Below, in pieces: positions 51,964 to 61,175 of a stretch of 64,000 nucleotides of DNA (position 1 is its first letter; the number at the start of each line of letters is the position of its first letter). Under the pieces are notes generated by a model. The model did no database searches. It saw only the letters and a program-made list of their open reading frames with translations, and was not told where the DNA came from. The translations under genes and the position numbers were made by a program. The stretch covers positions 1 to 64,000 of the forward strand of contig JAITIP010000015.1 of assembly GCA_031279415.1 (NCBI GenBank). The letters are read 5' to 3'. The stretch is from Candidatus Endomicrobium procryptotermitis (GTDB taxonomy: Bacteria > Elusimicrobiota > Endomicrobiia > Endomicrobiales > Endomicrobiaceae).

Positions 51964-53469
51964 TCACGCCTTAAACAGCAATTCATGTCTTTTTTTATTT
52001 CTCGTCTCTTCATACATTAAATGGTACTGCCCAACACTCTTGTCCCATGAAAAATCACAATTCATGGCATTTTGCACTAAAATGTCCCAATTTGATTTAT
52101 CTCTAAAAATATTTTCCGACTTTAAAATTGTCTGAATAAAATTCTCACCATAAGTTATATTAAACATAAACCCGTTACCCTTTTTCGTAAAATGATTATA
52201 ATAAACTATCGTATCTGAAAGTCCCCCAGTACGATTAACTATAGGAATTGTTCCATAAGCCAAAGATATCATCTGGCTCAGCCCGCACGGTTCAAAACGT
52301 GAAGGCATCATATATGCATCGCATCCGCTATAAATCTTATGTGCAAGTGGCTCATCATAATCAAAAAAAGCCGCAACCGTCTTAGGCATTTTTGCGACGG
52401 CATCTTGAAGATGCCATTTTATCGTTTGATTCCCTGAACCGAGAATAACAAACTGCATTTGTTTATTGCGCAGGCTGTATAAAGCATCTATTATGATATC
52501 AAAACCTTTCTGGTCGTCCAGCCTTGAAACGCAGCCGAACAAATAAGCCTCTTCGTCAACATCAAAACCACATATTTTTTGAAGTTCAATTTTACACATT
52601 TTTTTGCCTACGAGGTCATCTTTTGAATAGTTTGCAGTAATATACTTATCTGTTTTTGTGTTCCAATAATCATAATCTATACCATTTAGTATGCCGTAAA
52701 TCCTATCGGGACGCGAATTCAACACAATCTCCATTCCTCTGCCGTTAAACTCTTTAATCTCCGAAGCGTAAGTAGGGCTTACCGTAGATACTGCGTCTGC
52801 CATTGCTATGCCGCATTTCATAAAATTTACATTATTATAAAACTCAAGTTTATCAGTAGTAAAATCTTCCCATGAAAATCCACCGGCCACAACTGTATCT
52901 GCACCAAAATTGCCTTGATACGCTATATTGTGAATAGTATAAACGCTTGAAGTATTCCAGAAAAAACCATCGTTTCTTAAATTTGTTTTTAGATATGCGG
53001 GTATAAGACCAGTCTGCCAATCGTGACAATGTATTATATCCGGACGGAATATCAAAGCTTTTGCCGCTTCGAGCGCCGCACGGCAGAAAAAAATATATCT
53101 CTCTCTGTTATCGCCATAATCTATCCCATTATCGCCGTATATGCCAGGCCGGTTAAAATAGCGCATATTTTCTATGAAATATACGTCAATTCCATCTTCG
53201 GTCATGCCGCGTTTAATTCTGAACTTTTCCATTTCTTTTCCGACATTGACTCTCAGCATATAAGGAAGAGGTTGGAAATTATATTTTTTACCGTCTATAC
53301 TGCGGTATTTTGGAATTATTATTCTTACGTCGTGTCCGAGCTTTTTCAAATATTTCGCAAGAGCGCTTATGACATCCGCCAAACCGCCTACCTTCACGAA
53401 AGGGACACATTCCGAGGCAATCATTAAAATATTCATTTTATTTTTTTTAAATATTTTAAATACATTCAT
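51964..53469 (-). CDS. glgA: Glycogen synthase, ADP-glucose type
   Basis: Extends glycogen from ADP-glucose. The GT5 protein of about 500 residues has the ADP-glucose loop VKVGGLADVISALAKYL near the start, the DVRIIIPKY segment, HCHDWQTGLIP near 150-160 and the C-terminal PSRFEPCGLSQMISLAYGTI with the catalytic glutamate. ATG 53469 has GAGAGAAAG upstream; a later in-frame ATG at 53436 has no ribosome-binding site but would give the more usual start. Confidence 0.94.
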   Translation of the reverse strand: MNVFKIFKKNKMNILMIASECVPFVKVGGLADVISALAKYLKKLGHDVRIIIPKYRSIDGKKYNFQPLPYMLRVNVGKEMEKFRIKRGMTEDGIDVYFIENMRYFNRPGIYGDNGIDYGDNRERYIFFCRAALEAAKALIFRPDIIHCHDWQTGLIPAYLKTNLRNDGFFWNTSSVYTIHNIAYQGNFGADTVVAGGFSWEDFTTDKLEFYNNVNFMKCGIAMADAVSTVSPTYASEIKEFNGRGMEIVLNSRPDRIYGILNGIDYDYWNTKTDKYITANYSKDDLVGKKMCKIELQKICGFDVDEEAYLFGCVSRLDDQKGFDIIIDALYSLRNKQMQFVILGSGNQTIKWHLQDAVAKMPKTVAAFFDYDEPLAHKIYSGCDAYMMPSRFEPCGLSQMISLAYGTIPIVNRTGGLSDTIVYYNHFTKKGNGFMFNITYGENFIQTILKSENIFRDKSNWDILVQNAMNCDFSWDKSVGQYHLMYEETRNKKRHELLFKA

Positions 53470-53480
53470 TCTACTTTCTC

Positions 53481-53745
53481 TCAAACATTTTTTGCAATTT
53501 CTTCTGGAAGAACAGGATTTACATAAAACACTGTGCCATATTTGAATCTGACTATTTTTAGTAAGTTTTGGAAAATTTCTATATCCTTCCGGTCTTTTGA
53601 ATTAGACTATCTGTTATGGTGGCTGTCTGAAGCTAAAATTTCTGGTCTTGACATGTTCTCGTTGCCTGTGCAAAAAGGACATTTTGAAACGTCTTTTGGA
53701 TACTCTTCATGCTTGGAGTGTGTTACTTTCTTAAAACTTCTTTAA
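53481..53745 (-). pseudogene. Remnant of a galT-like (HIT superfamily) gene
   Basis: On the minus strand the frame around 53607-53740 encodes KHEEYPKDVSKCPFCTGNEN followed by MSRPEIL, the zinc-binding N-terminal signature of galactose-1-phosphate uridylyltransferase (CPFCPGNE...PPEI). It ends at a stop at 53607. Another frame then runs to 53481 (ending PVLPEEIAKNV) directly before glgA. No start or full-length frame exists, so the gene has lost most of its length. An adjacent sugar-metabolism gene is consistent with the glg neighbours. Confidence 0.65.
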
Positions 53746-53801
53746 TGATGATATATTATAACCCATCATCATATTATGGGATCTTTTCTAAATTCGGTCC
53801 T

Positions 53802-55973
53802 TTAATTTTCCAAAACTTTTATCCTATCCAAAGCCTTTTTGCTTTCAATTTTTTGCGGGTTATATTCTAAGGACTTTTCCAAATATTCTTTTGCTCTAAC
53901 TCTCTGTCCAGAAGAGTATGCTTTTATTCCCAGTTCATAGTATTGCTGCGACAAAGATGCCGTAAGTTTCTCATACTCTTTTGCAGCAGGAACATAGTCT
54001 TTATTATATTCCAAAGATTTTTTAATTTTTTCCATCGCTTCCTCATTTTTGTTTATTTTAATAAATGTCAAAGCTTCTTTAAAATACTTTTCTGAAATCA
54101 CACTTTTCAGCTTAGCCGTATACTCTCTTATCTGCTGGTTTAAATCATAGTAATTATTTTTTAAAGCTTGCTCTTTTAAAGCTACGAAAGCTTTTAGAGA
54201 ATCTTCATATTTTTCCTGATTAAACAAATCAATGGCCTGACTGAAATATATTTCCATTTCTTTTTGGACTTTCTGATTTGAAGACAATAGAGAATCGTCT
54301 TTGTCGACAAGTCTGTTTTTTACCTGCCCTTTCGCCTTTGAAGCTTTTGAGGTCATTTCAGTTACAGACAGATTTAAAGCTTTTCTTGAAAGCTCATAAT
54401 ATTCTTTTGCATCCGTACGTTTCGGATCCGATGTATAAACTGCATTAAAATATCTTGCGGACATTTCATAATCTGCCATATTGTAATATTCCATTGCCTG
54501 TGTAAATATTCTGTCAGCTTGCAAATCTGTAATTTTTGATACTTGAGTTTGGATAATTTCAAGATATTTTTTTGCACCTGCATTTTCCGGGTCTATTTCT
54601 AAAATTCGGTTAAACTTTTCTTTAGCAAATATAAACTGTCCGCTGTTATAAAAATCCATACCCTCCAACCATAAAGCAATTATTTCTTTTTCGTATTTTT
54701 TTCTGTTTACCTGAAGATCAACGGATTTTAACCTTGCATTAACCTGTGCCAATCCGCTTTCGGCCAAAGAATTTTCCGGATCGACGCCTAAAACTCTGTA
54801 ATAATAATTTCTCGCTTTTACTAAGTTATTACGATAAAGAGCAATATCAGCGCTTCTAAGCAGCCTGTCAATTTGTATTTCGAGATTCCTGTCATACAAA
54901 TCTAAGTCATATGCAAGCTGTTTAAGCAAATCTTTCGAAGGTTGATGATCGGGATATATGGCAAGTATTTCTTCAAGCTGCTGTCTTGCAGAAATATAAT
55001 CTTTTCTGTTATATGCTTCTTTTGCCATATTAAAATTATATCCCAGATAATACTCATAAGCTTTATTTTCATTGGAAACTCTGCCGAACATAAAACCGAA
55101 ATTAACCGTATGTCTGGGAGCATAATTCTCATACATTGCCGTAAAAGAATATCCTAAACTGAACGAATCAAAATTTAAAAATAGCCCTGCGGTAGGACCC
55201 CAGTTTACATAATCGCCGTAATCTCTCCAGCCAATTTTAATCGTAGTCGGATAAACCGGCATTATTTCAAAACCGAAAGAATATCCAACACCTTCGGAAA
55301 AAAATTTTATTATATCTGCTGTAAAAGCAGGTTTCGAATCGAAAGGAAGATTATATCTCAAAGCAAAAGTAAAGTTTTCTGGCATTTCAAAAGTTTCGTC
55401 TCCGATATCAAAATCGCCGCCTATATTTTTAAACGCGGCAAAAGCCCAAAGTCCCAAAAGAATTTTGTCAAGATTGTAATGACCGCCGAAATCCGCGGCT
55501 AAAGACATTTTCAATTCACCGCCAACTTCAAGTTGATATGCTCTAATTGTCGCACCCAATCCCCCTTTATCCATATATAACGGCATATGCGTTGACAGCG
55601 GATATACGTAATTTAAATAAAAACCGAACATATTACGATCTATCCTACCTAAATTATCATATGCAAAAGCGGCGGTAATATTCCCATATTTAGAAGGGAA
55701 CATAAACGCTCCTGCTCCTCCATATACGCCATCAAAAGCCGCAATAGCGGAAAAGTCAACTCTGCTTGAAAGAATACTGAAATTTGAAGAAGGAGAATTC
55801 ATAAATGACAAAGGATTCTGAGACATCACCGCAATGCTATCGCCCATTGCTCCCGACGCAGGGTCATAGTTTAGAAGAAAAATCTGAGATGGAGAAAAGT
55901 CATTTAACGCAAACGATGGCGAAGAAGCGAATAGAAAAGAACAGCTCAACAGGACAGAAACGTATTTTCTCAT
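53802..55973 (-). CDS. PorV/PorQ-type outer-membrane barrel fused to TPR repeats
   Basis: About 723 residues. A signal peptide (1-23) is followed by a PorV/PorQ-like barrel (25-300, with SGAMGDSIAVMSQNPLSF and repeated Gly/Tyr/Phe strands). A long tetratricopeptide region (310-720) follows with units such as YNRKDYISARQQLEEILAIY and YSSGQRVRAKEYLEKSLEYN. ATG 55973 overlaps the receiver gene's stop as ATGA; a longer frame would overlap that gene by 31 bases. It is probably an outer-membrane protein with a periplasmic interaction arm. It is the last gene of the envelope/signalling operon. Confidence 0.85.
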   Translation of the reverse strand: MRKYVSVLLSCSFLFASSPSFALNDFSPSQIFLLNYDPASGAMGDSIAVMSQNPLSFMNSPSSNFSILSSRVDFSAIAAFDGVYGGAGAFMFPSKYGNITAAFAYDNLGRIDRNMFGFYLNYVYPLSTHMPLYMDKGGLGATIRAYQLEVGGELKMSLAADFGGHYNLDKILLGLWAFAAFKNIGGDFDIGDETFEMPENFTFALRYNLPFDSKPAFTADIIKFFSEGVGYSFGFEIMPVYPTTIKIGWRDYGDYVNWGPTAGLFLNFDSFSLGYSFTAMYENYAPRHTVNFGFMFGRVSNENKAYEYYLGYNFNMAKEAYNRKDYISARQQLEEILAIYPDHQPSKDLLKQLAYDLDLYDRNLEIQIDRLLRSADIALYRNNLVKARNYYYRVLGVDPENSLAESGLAQVNARLKSVDLQVNRKKYEKEIIALWLEGMDFYNSGQFIFAKEKFNRILEIDPENAGAKKYLEIIQTQVSKITDLQADRIFTQAMEYYNMADYEMSARYFNAVYTSDPKRTDAKEYYELSRKALNLSVTEMTSKASKAKGQVKNRLVDKDDSLLSSNQKVQKEMEIYFSQAIDLFNQEKYEDSLKAFVALKEQALKNNYYDLNQQIREYTAKLKSVISEKYFKEALTFIKINKNEEAMEKIKKSLEYNKDYVPAAKEYEKLTASLSQQYYELGIKAYSSGQRVRAKEYLEKSLEYNPQKIESKKALDRIKVLEN

Positions 55974-56338
55974 TTTAACAACCTGTTTAGGTTTGCGCAA
56001 AGATCATCGATATCTATAGGTTTAAAAATAACATCGTCAGCCCCAGCCGCAAAACCCTTGTCAACCTGAACTGCCATATCTCCTGTTATGAGAATTACTG
56101 GAAGTTCAGAAAAATTCCTGCTGTTTTTAATGATTTGTAATACTTCAAAACCATTTTTATCAGGTAAATTTACGTCAAGCAAAACAATATCAGGATTTTT
56201 AAGAGCCAGAGCTTCCATACCGGATTCAGAAGTAAAAGCTTTTATTACTTCAAAACCTTTAGCGTTTAATACAGCTGCTTCAGAATCAACAAATGACACG
56301 TCATCATCAATAATAAGGATTTTACTTTTTTTGTTCAC
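55970..56338 (-). CDS. Single-domain response regulator receiver
   Basis: The 122-residue CheY-like protein has the acidic pocket IIDDD (residues 9-13), phosphoacceptor Asp55 in LLDVNLPDKNG, the ILITGD switch threonine near 85 and FKPID lysine near 107. No output domain or neighbouring histidine kinase is present. It lies between the PP2C phosphatase and the barrel-TPR gene with two- to four-base spacing, so it belongs to their regulatory circuit. Confidence 0.93.
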   Translation of the reverse strand: MNKKSKILIIDDDVSFVDSEAAVLNAKGFEVIKAFTSESGMEALALKNPDIVLLDVNLPDKNGFEVLQIIKNSRNFSELPVILITGDMAVQVDKGFAAGADDVIFKPIDIDDLCANLNRLLK

Positions 56339-56340
56339 GA

Positions 56341-57765
56341 TTATTCCCCCGCTTTTTCCGGCAGCATTATCACCGTTTTATACCCTAAAGACCCTGAGAG
56401 CTCTAAAGATATATCTATTGAAGCCGTTAAATAATAATTATCCGTCAAAATCTTATACTCGGGATATATTAGAGTTATTTTATAATCCCCCTTTGGAAGT
56501 TTTATTTCCAGAGGGACAAGTGACGATAAACCTACAAATTTATTCGGTTTTGTTTTTTCTTCGATTAAAACCTGCACATTTGCCAAAGGAACAGTGTAGG
56601 AATCTTTATCCTGTACTATTTCCTTTAAAATTTCCAGCCTTGAAATTTTATCCGAGGTTGAAAGAATTTGTATTATTCTTTCATCATTGGGCGTACGTAT
56701 ATCCAAATTAATGCCCGAAATGTTGCCCGTAAGCTCATGGAATTCTTTTTCACGCTTTTTGTTACATTTCGAGTATAAAAATATGATACTTATAACAAGC
56801 GCCACCGATATACAGGCTATAAACAGTGGATTTGTAAAAATATTGACTTCTTTTGCAGCCTTAGGAACCTCTATTCCAAAATCTTTTCCATATTTTGAAA
56901 AAATTTTATCCTCTGCGGCTGACTGCAAGGGGTCATCCTCGCCAATGGTTATTATGCTTTGCACATAATATTCTGGCACGGAAAAACCCATACCATCATC
57001 TTCGGCTTTCAAAACAATGACTGTGGTATTATCTCTTCCACCGGAATTATTTGCCGCCATTATGAGTTCATTTGCTATGGCGTTAGGGTTGCCTCTGTGT
57101 ATGTCAACTATACCTTTTATAACAGAATCGTCTATTTCACCGTTAAGTCCGTCACTGCACATTATATAATGATCTCCCGGTTTGACAATAACCGACCTGT
57201 AATCTACTTTTACCGTAGCTCCCGTTCCCAAAGCTCTGGTAATCATGCTTTGCAACTCGGCAGTTTTAACTTCATCTTCGCGCATTTTTCCTTCATCAAT
57301 AAGCTCGTTGACTTTAGAATGATCTTTTGTAAGAAGCTCAATAATTCCACCTCTTATTCTGTAAATTCTGCTGTCTCCTGTATGATAAATATGGAGAAGA
57401 CTCTCTTTACTATCAAACCTTGCGGCAACCACTGTAGTACCCATGCCCACAAGTTTAGGATATTTTAAAGTGAGATTATTAAGCATTCTGTTGGCAAGCA
57501 TTATTGAAGCGGCAGGACGCAAAAGTCTTTCATCTATGTTTTCAAATCTTTTTCCAGTAATCGAACGTATGTCAGACTGGTCAAGACTTTCAAAAGTTTT
57601 CAAAATTACTTCAACGGCGCACCTGCTTGCAAAATCACCAGCTGCGCCTCCTCCCATGCCGTCGCATACGACAAAGAAATTTTTATCGGAACCGACTCCG
57701 AATGCGTCTTGATTTTCTTTTCTTACTATGCCCGTATCCGTTTTTCCGTAATAGACCATTTTCAT
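56341..57765 (-). CDS. PP2C-family serine/threonine phosphatase with membrane segment
   Basis: The 474-residue protein has all main PP2C metal and fold motifs: ENQDAF, VVCDGMGGGAAGDFASR, GMGTTVVAAR, HTGDSRIYRIRGG, CSDGLNGEIDD and GGRDNTTVIVL (residues 1-245). A membrane segment lies near 310-332, followed by a beta-rich PEGA-like domain to the end. The catalytic part should face the cytosol. It overlaps the FHA gene by four bases, linking phosphoprotein binding and dephosphorylation; no kinase is in the window. Confidence 0.92.
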   Translation of the reverse strand: MKMVYYGKTDTGIVRKENQDAFGVGSDKNFFVVCDGMGGGAAGDFASRCAVEVILKTFESLDQSDIRSITGKRFENIDERLLRPAASIMLANRMLNNLTLKYPKLVGMGTTVVAARFDSKESLLHIYHTGDSRIYRIRGGIIELLTKDHSKVNELIDEGKMREDEVKTAELQSMITRALGTGATVKVDYRSVIVKPGDHYIMCSDGLNGEIDDSVIKGIVDIHRGNPNAIANELIMAANNSGGRDNTTVIVLKAEDDGMGFSVPEYYVQSIITIGEDDPLQSAAEDKIFSKYGKDFGIEVPKAAKEVNIFTNPLFIACISVALVISIIFLYSKCNKKREKEFHELTGNISGINLDIRTPNDERIIQILSTSDKISRLEILKEIVQDKDSYTVPLANVQVLIEEKTKPNKFVGLSSLVPLEIKLPKGDYKITLIYPEYKILTDNYYLTASIDISLELSGSLGYKTVIMLPEKAGE

Positions 57766-59978
57766 AGAAACTGAACCTTAACCCTTTTGGCATTTCTTGC
57801 TAAAATAAATCTTATCTTAAAAAATAAGAACGCCGTTAAAATTATTAATCCCGTAAAAAATTCTTTTCTGTACTGCGACTTAAATTTACCTAACCCCGAA
57901 AATCCTATATGATCTGCACTGCCTAAAAACATAGGCCAGACAATTACATTTTTAATAATCTTTGCATTTGTGCTTATCACCTGTATAGAATCGGTAGAAT
58001 TCGAAAAAAGAATGTCAAGTTTACCCATATTGAATATATCTCCTAGCAGAGGCGAGGAAGTTATAGGACTGTTGCTAGCCCTTATTTCCGCCATTAGTTC
58101 AAACTCTTTACGTCTTGTATTGCTTTTTATAACCATAATTCTTCCATCTTCAGTGGCTATTACAAAATCGTTTAACCCGTCTTTATCGAAATCATAGACA
58201 GCAGGAGAAGATATAATTCTTTTTGCTTCTGGAAGCGGCATTTTCCACAATAGTTCTCCGGCCGGATATCCTGTTTTGCCTTTTAATCCCTGTATGCTTC
58301 CGTTTGCAGAAATTATCAATACGTCTCCCATCCCGTTACCTGTAAGATCGGTAATAACTGGAGAAGAATTATGTTTAAGCCCCGCCGGAGGAGTAGGCTC
58401 TACAAAATATGTCCAAATAACTTCAAATTTCGAAACATCAATTGCCGAAACATACTGAGGTACATTAGATTGAACGACGACCTCCGGGATTGAGTCTCCG
58501 TTAATGTCTCCTACGGCCGGAGTACCTGCTATAAGATGTGCTTTTCCGGATTTTTCAACTAGATCAACGGTTTTTTTGGTTCTAGATTTACCATCGATAA
58601 AATAAACTTTTCCAGCATAACTTGCCACAACTACCATCGGAGTAAAATCTTTCGATCGATACAATACCGGACTGGCGTATATAGGTCCTTCAATAAACTC
58701 TGTATATCTGTCATAATCCGTTTCATATCCCGCATTATAAAGGAAATGAACTGCTCCATCTTCGGAACACACAACAATGTCTTTTTTGCCATTTCCAGTC
58801 AAATCCGCTATAATAGGGGTCATCTCGGAAATCACTCCACCGAGTATTTCCCTTCTTATAATGTTCCCGGTCTGCCCGTCATAAATAAACAACATAGAAG
58901 AATCAGACAAAGCAATAATGTCAAGAATAGAGTCGTCATTAACGTCGGCAAGCATGGGAGAAGTTTGTCCCGAATTAAATATTTCAATCTGTCTCCACAG
59001 AGAATCGCCCGTTTTAGCGTCCCATCCGTATAAAAATCCCGCTGCAGTAAGCATAACAATGTCGTTTTTGCCATTACCGTTAATATCGCCTATAGCCGGA
59101 GTAGATGTAATGTCATAGTCTTCAAGGGTTCTCAAAGGCGTGTCTTTTCTAAAACTTGTGTTTAGTTCAAGAGTCAGTTTATTCGGTTTATTTTTAAGCA
59201 GAGAAAGCCCCGTCCATCCAAACCATATTAAACCTATTGAAATTATAAGAGACACCACCGTAACACCTAGAGAAAGAGATTTTTGAATTTTCAATAAAAA
59301 TATTTTTTGTTTTGAAGGAATTGAATAATCTTCATCAAAAGAATTGACAAATCTAAATATTGATCTTCCTATGGATATTTCATCTCCAATATCGATATTC
59401 ATGCTATTGAGCTGTCCAACTTTATTGCCGTTTATGGCAACGCCTCCAGTACTGCCGACATCCGTAATCGTATATTGCCCATTATTATAAGATATTTTAG
59501 CATGTCCTTTCGATACCGTCATATCTCCGGCAAGAACTATATCGTTTTCAATTCCTCTCGGAGAAAAGTGTTCCCTTCCTATAAAAGTATCTTCAGTTTT
59601 AACGATAAATTTTTTACCTATAAACTTTCCGTAAATGCCCAATAAAAAGCATGTAGGCCTGTTGACCTCGTGAGAGTTCGGAGTAATATCTGCAAGTATC
59701 ACTATGCTATAGGGACCTATGCCTATTTCATCCCCTATCTGAAGTTCTTTTTCAGAAACAGTCTTTCCGTTTACTTTCGTTCCGATAATCGTGTTTTGAT
59801 CTTTTACGACATAATTGCTGCCATCTTCAGTAATTATGCTGCAATGATGTTCTGAAATATTTTTATCTTTAATAAGAATATCATTACCTTTTTTACTTCC
59901 GACAAAAATCCTTTTTTTTCTTCTTAATATGTATTCCCCTAATATCTCTTCTTTTCTTTTTAAAAACAGCCTTGGCAT
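57762..59978 (-). CDS. Double-FHA membrane protein with FG-GAP/VCBS-type repeat propeller
   Basis: The 738-residue protein has two FHA domains (about 24-95 and 115-212, with GREHFS and SKGHAKISYNNG) that bind phosphothreonine peptides. A membrane segment follows near 233-258. The external region (265-690) has at least six aspartate-rich repeats such as DINGNGKNDIV, DVNDDSILDII and DFDKDGLNDFV, typical of calcium-binding beta-propellers. A second membrane segment lies near 713-735. The arrangement suggests a link between an external sensor or adhesin domain and internal phosphosignals. Confidence 0.9.
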   Translation of the reverse strand: MPRLFLKRKEEILGEYILRRKKRIFVGSKKGNDILIKDKNISEHHCSIITEDGSNYVVKDQNTIIGTKVNGKTVSEKELQIGDEIGIGPYSIVILADITPNSHEVNRPTCFLLGIYGKFIGKKFIVKTEDTFIGREHFSPRGIENDIVLAGDMTVSKGHAKISYNNGQYTITDVGSTGGVAINGNKVGQLNSMNIDIGDEISIGRSIFRFVNSFDEDYSIPSKQKIFLLKIQKSLSLGVTVVSLIISIGLIWFGWTGLSLLKNKPNKLTLELNTSFRKDTPLRTLEDYDITSTPAIGDINGNGKNDIVMLTAAGFLYGWDAKTGDSLWRQIEIFNSGQTSPMLADVNDDSILDIIALSDSSMLFIYDGQTGNIIRREILGGVISEMTPIIADLTGNGKKDIVVCSEDGAVHFLYNAGYETDYDRYTEFIEGPIYASPVLYRSKDFTPMVVVASYAGKVYFIDGKSRTKKTVDLVEKSGKAHLIAGTPAVGDINGDSIPEVVVQSNVPQYVSAIDVSKFEVIWTYFVEPTPPAGLKHNSSPVITDLTGNGMGDVLIISANGSIQGLKGKTGYPAGELLWKMPLPEAKRIISSPAVYDFDKDGLNDFVIATEDGRIMVIKSNTRRKEFELMAEIRASNSPITSSPLLGDIFNMGKLDILFSNSTDSIQVISTNAKIIKNVIVWPMFLGSADHIGFSGLGKFKSQYRKEFFTGLIILTAFLFFKIRFILARNAKRVKVQFL

Positions 59979-60001
59979 TTATTTTTCTCCTTGCGCTTCT
60001 C

Positions 60002-61165
60002 TTATCTTGCTACGAAAAGAGCAGCAATCATCGTTATTCCCAAACTTATCGTTGCAATTGTTGTACCGCCGCTGCCTCCCGATGACCCTGAAGATCCCGA
60101 AGGTTTGGAAGACGTGGAAGACGATATATCATTCAGCCTTTTTTCTATTCTTTTTATATCATTCTGAGTCTGATTTTTATTTTTATTAATTTCACTTTTG
60201 ACTTCCGATGACGTAGGAACTCCTGCAACAGTTTTCTTTATATCGCTGAGTTGTTTGTTAATATAGTTCATATCAAAATTGACGGAAGATTTTTCGTAAG
60301 ATGACGCAAAAACTAATGTTCTGTCGTTAAGCTCATCGATTTTCTTGGATAATTTAACATAACTTTGCCGTATTTGATTAAGGTTGTTCCTTAAATCATT
60401 GATATCTTCCTGTGATGCGGACATCGAGCCAGACTCGGCCAAATCCAGTCTCTTTGAAAGCCTGCCAAGCTTTGTATTTATCTCTTTAAACTCTTTGTTT
60501 ACCGCAACTCCATCCCGCGATGCAGACAGCGAACTAGATTCGGCCAAATCCAGCCTCTTTGAAAGCCCGTCAAGCTTTATATTTATTTCTTTAAATTCTT
60601 TGCTTGCCATATAAGAAATTCCATCTTGCGAAGAAGACTTCGAACCTCCTGCGGTGACCTGCTGCTGAAGAGATTTAAACACTTTTGAATTATTAAGACT
60701 ATTGTCAAGAAGCATTGGCATATTCGGAGTTAAATCAGATATCAACGCTACCATATCAACGCTGCCGCTCGATGATTTTGACGCTGGAGACGATGCGGAC
60801 CTACTTTTTTCAAGAGTCATTATTTTTGCTCTTAATGCGTCAAATTCCTGACGTGTAATCTGCGAAATACTTTCTGTAGAAACAGAAGAAACAGCCTCCT
60901 CTGCAGTGATTGAAGATTTTACTCTTTTATCATATTCATAAATCGCCGAAAGGAGCGCGCCTCTCGTTATCGGTTCATCTTCGACAAAAACAGTTTCTCC
61001 GTATTTATCGATAAATTTCGGCATTTTTCTACTGAGCTCATTGATAATTTCACGCAGTACAGGATCATTTACATCCCTTTTTACAGCCGCAAAAGAAAAT
61101 GAACACATATTACATATAATGACGGACGCTGCAAGCCAAGAAATAATTTTTTTTGTTTTCTTCAT
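60002..61165 (-). CDS. Secreted coiled-coil protein with SLH-like start
   Basis: The 387-residue protein has a signal peptide (1-27), an SLH-like segment (33-80, with VEDEPITRGALLSAIYEY), and a long coiled coil. Within it a 35-residue unit repeats (EFKEINIKLDGLSKRLDLAE, then EFKEINTKLGRLSKRLDLAE). A Ser/Gly-rich linker and a C-terminal hydrophobic segment end the protein. It may bind peptidoglycan or the wall and span the periplasm as a tether. Family unknown beyond this. Confidence 0.75.
   Translation of the reverse strand: MKKTKKIISWLAASVIICNMCSFSFAAVKRDVNDPVLREIINELSRKMPKFIDKYGETVFVEDEPITRGALLSAIYEYDKRVKSSITAEEAVSSVSTESISQITRQEFDALRAKIMTLEKSRSASSPASKSSSGSVDMVALISDLTPNMPMLLDNSLNNSKVFKSLQQQVTAGGSKSSSQDGISYMASKEFKEINIKLDGLSKRLDLAESSSLSASRDGVAVNKEFKEINTKLGRLSKRLDLAESGSMSASQEDINDLRNNLNQIRQSYVKLSKKIDELNDRTLVFASSYEKSSVNFDMNYINKQLSDIKKTVAGVPTSSEVKSEINKNKNQTQNDIKRIEKRLNDISSSTSSKPSGSSGSSGGSGGTTIATISLGITMIAALFVAR
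60414..60612. repeat. Tandem 105-bp repeat, about two copies
   Basis: Two copies of a 105-bp unit (GATGC-G/A-GACA at 60414 and again at 60519) encode the 35-residue repeat in the coiled-coil protein. They are clearly similar but not identical, so an older duplication within the gene. Confidence 0.7.
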
Positions 61166-61175
61166 TTTATACCTC

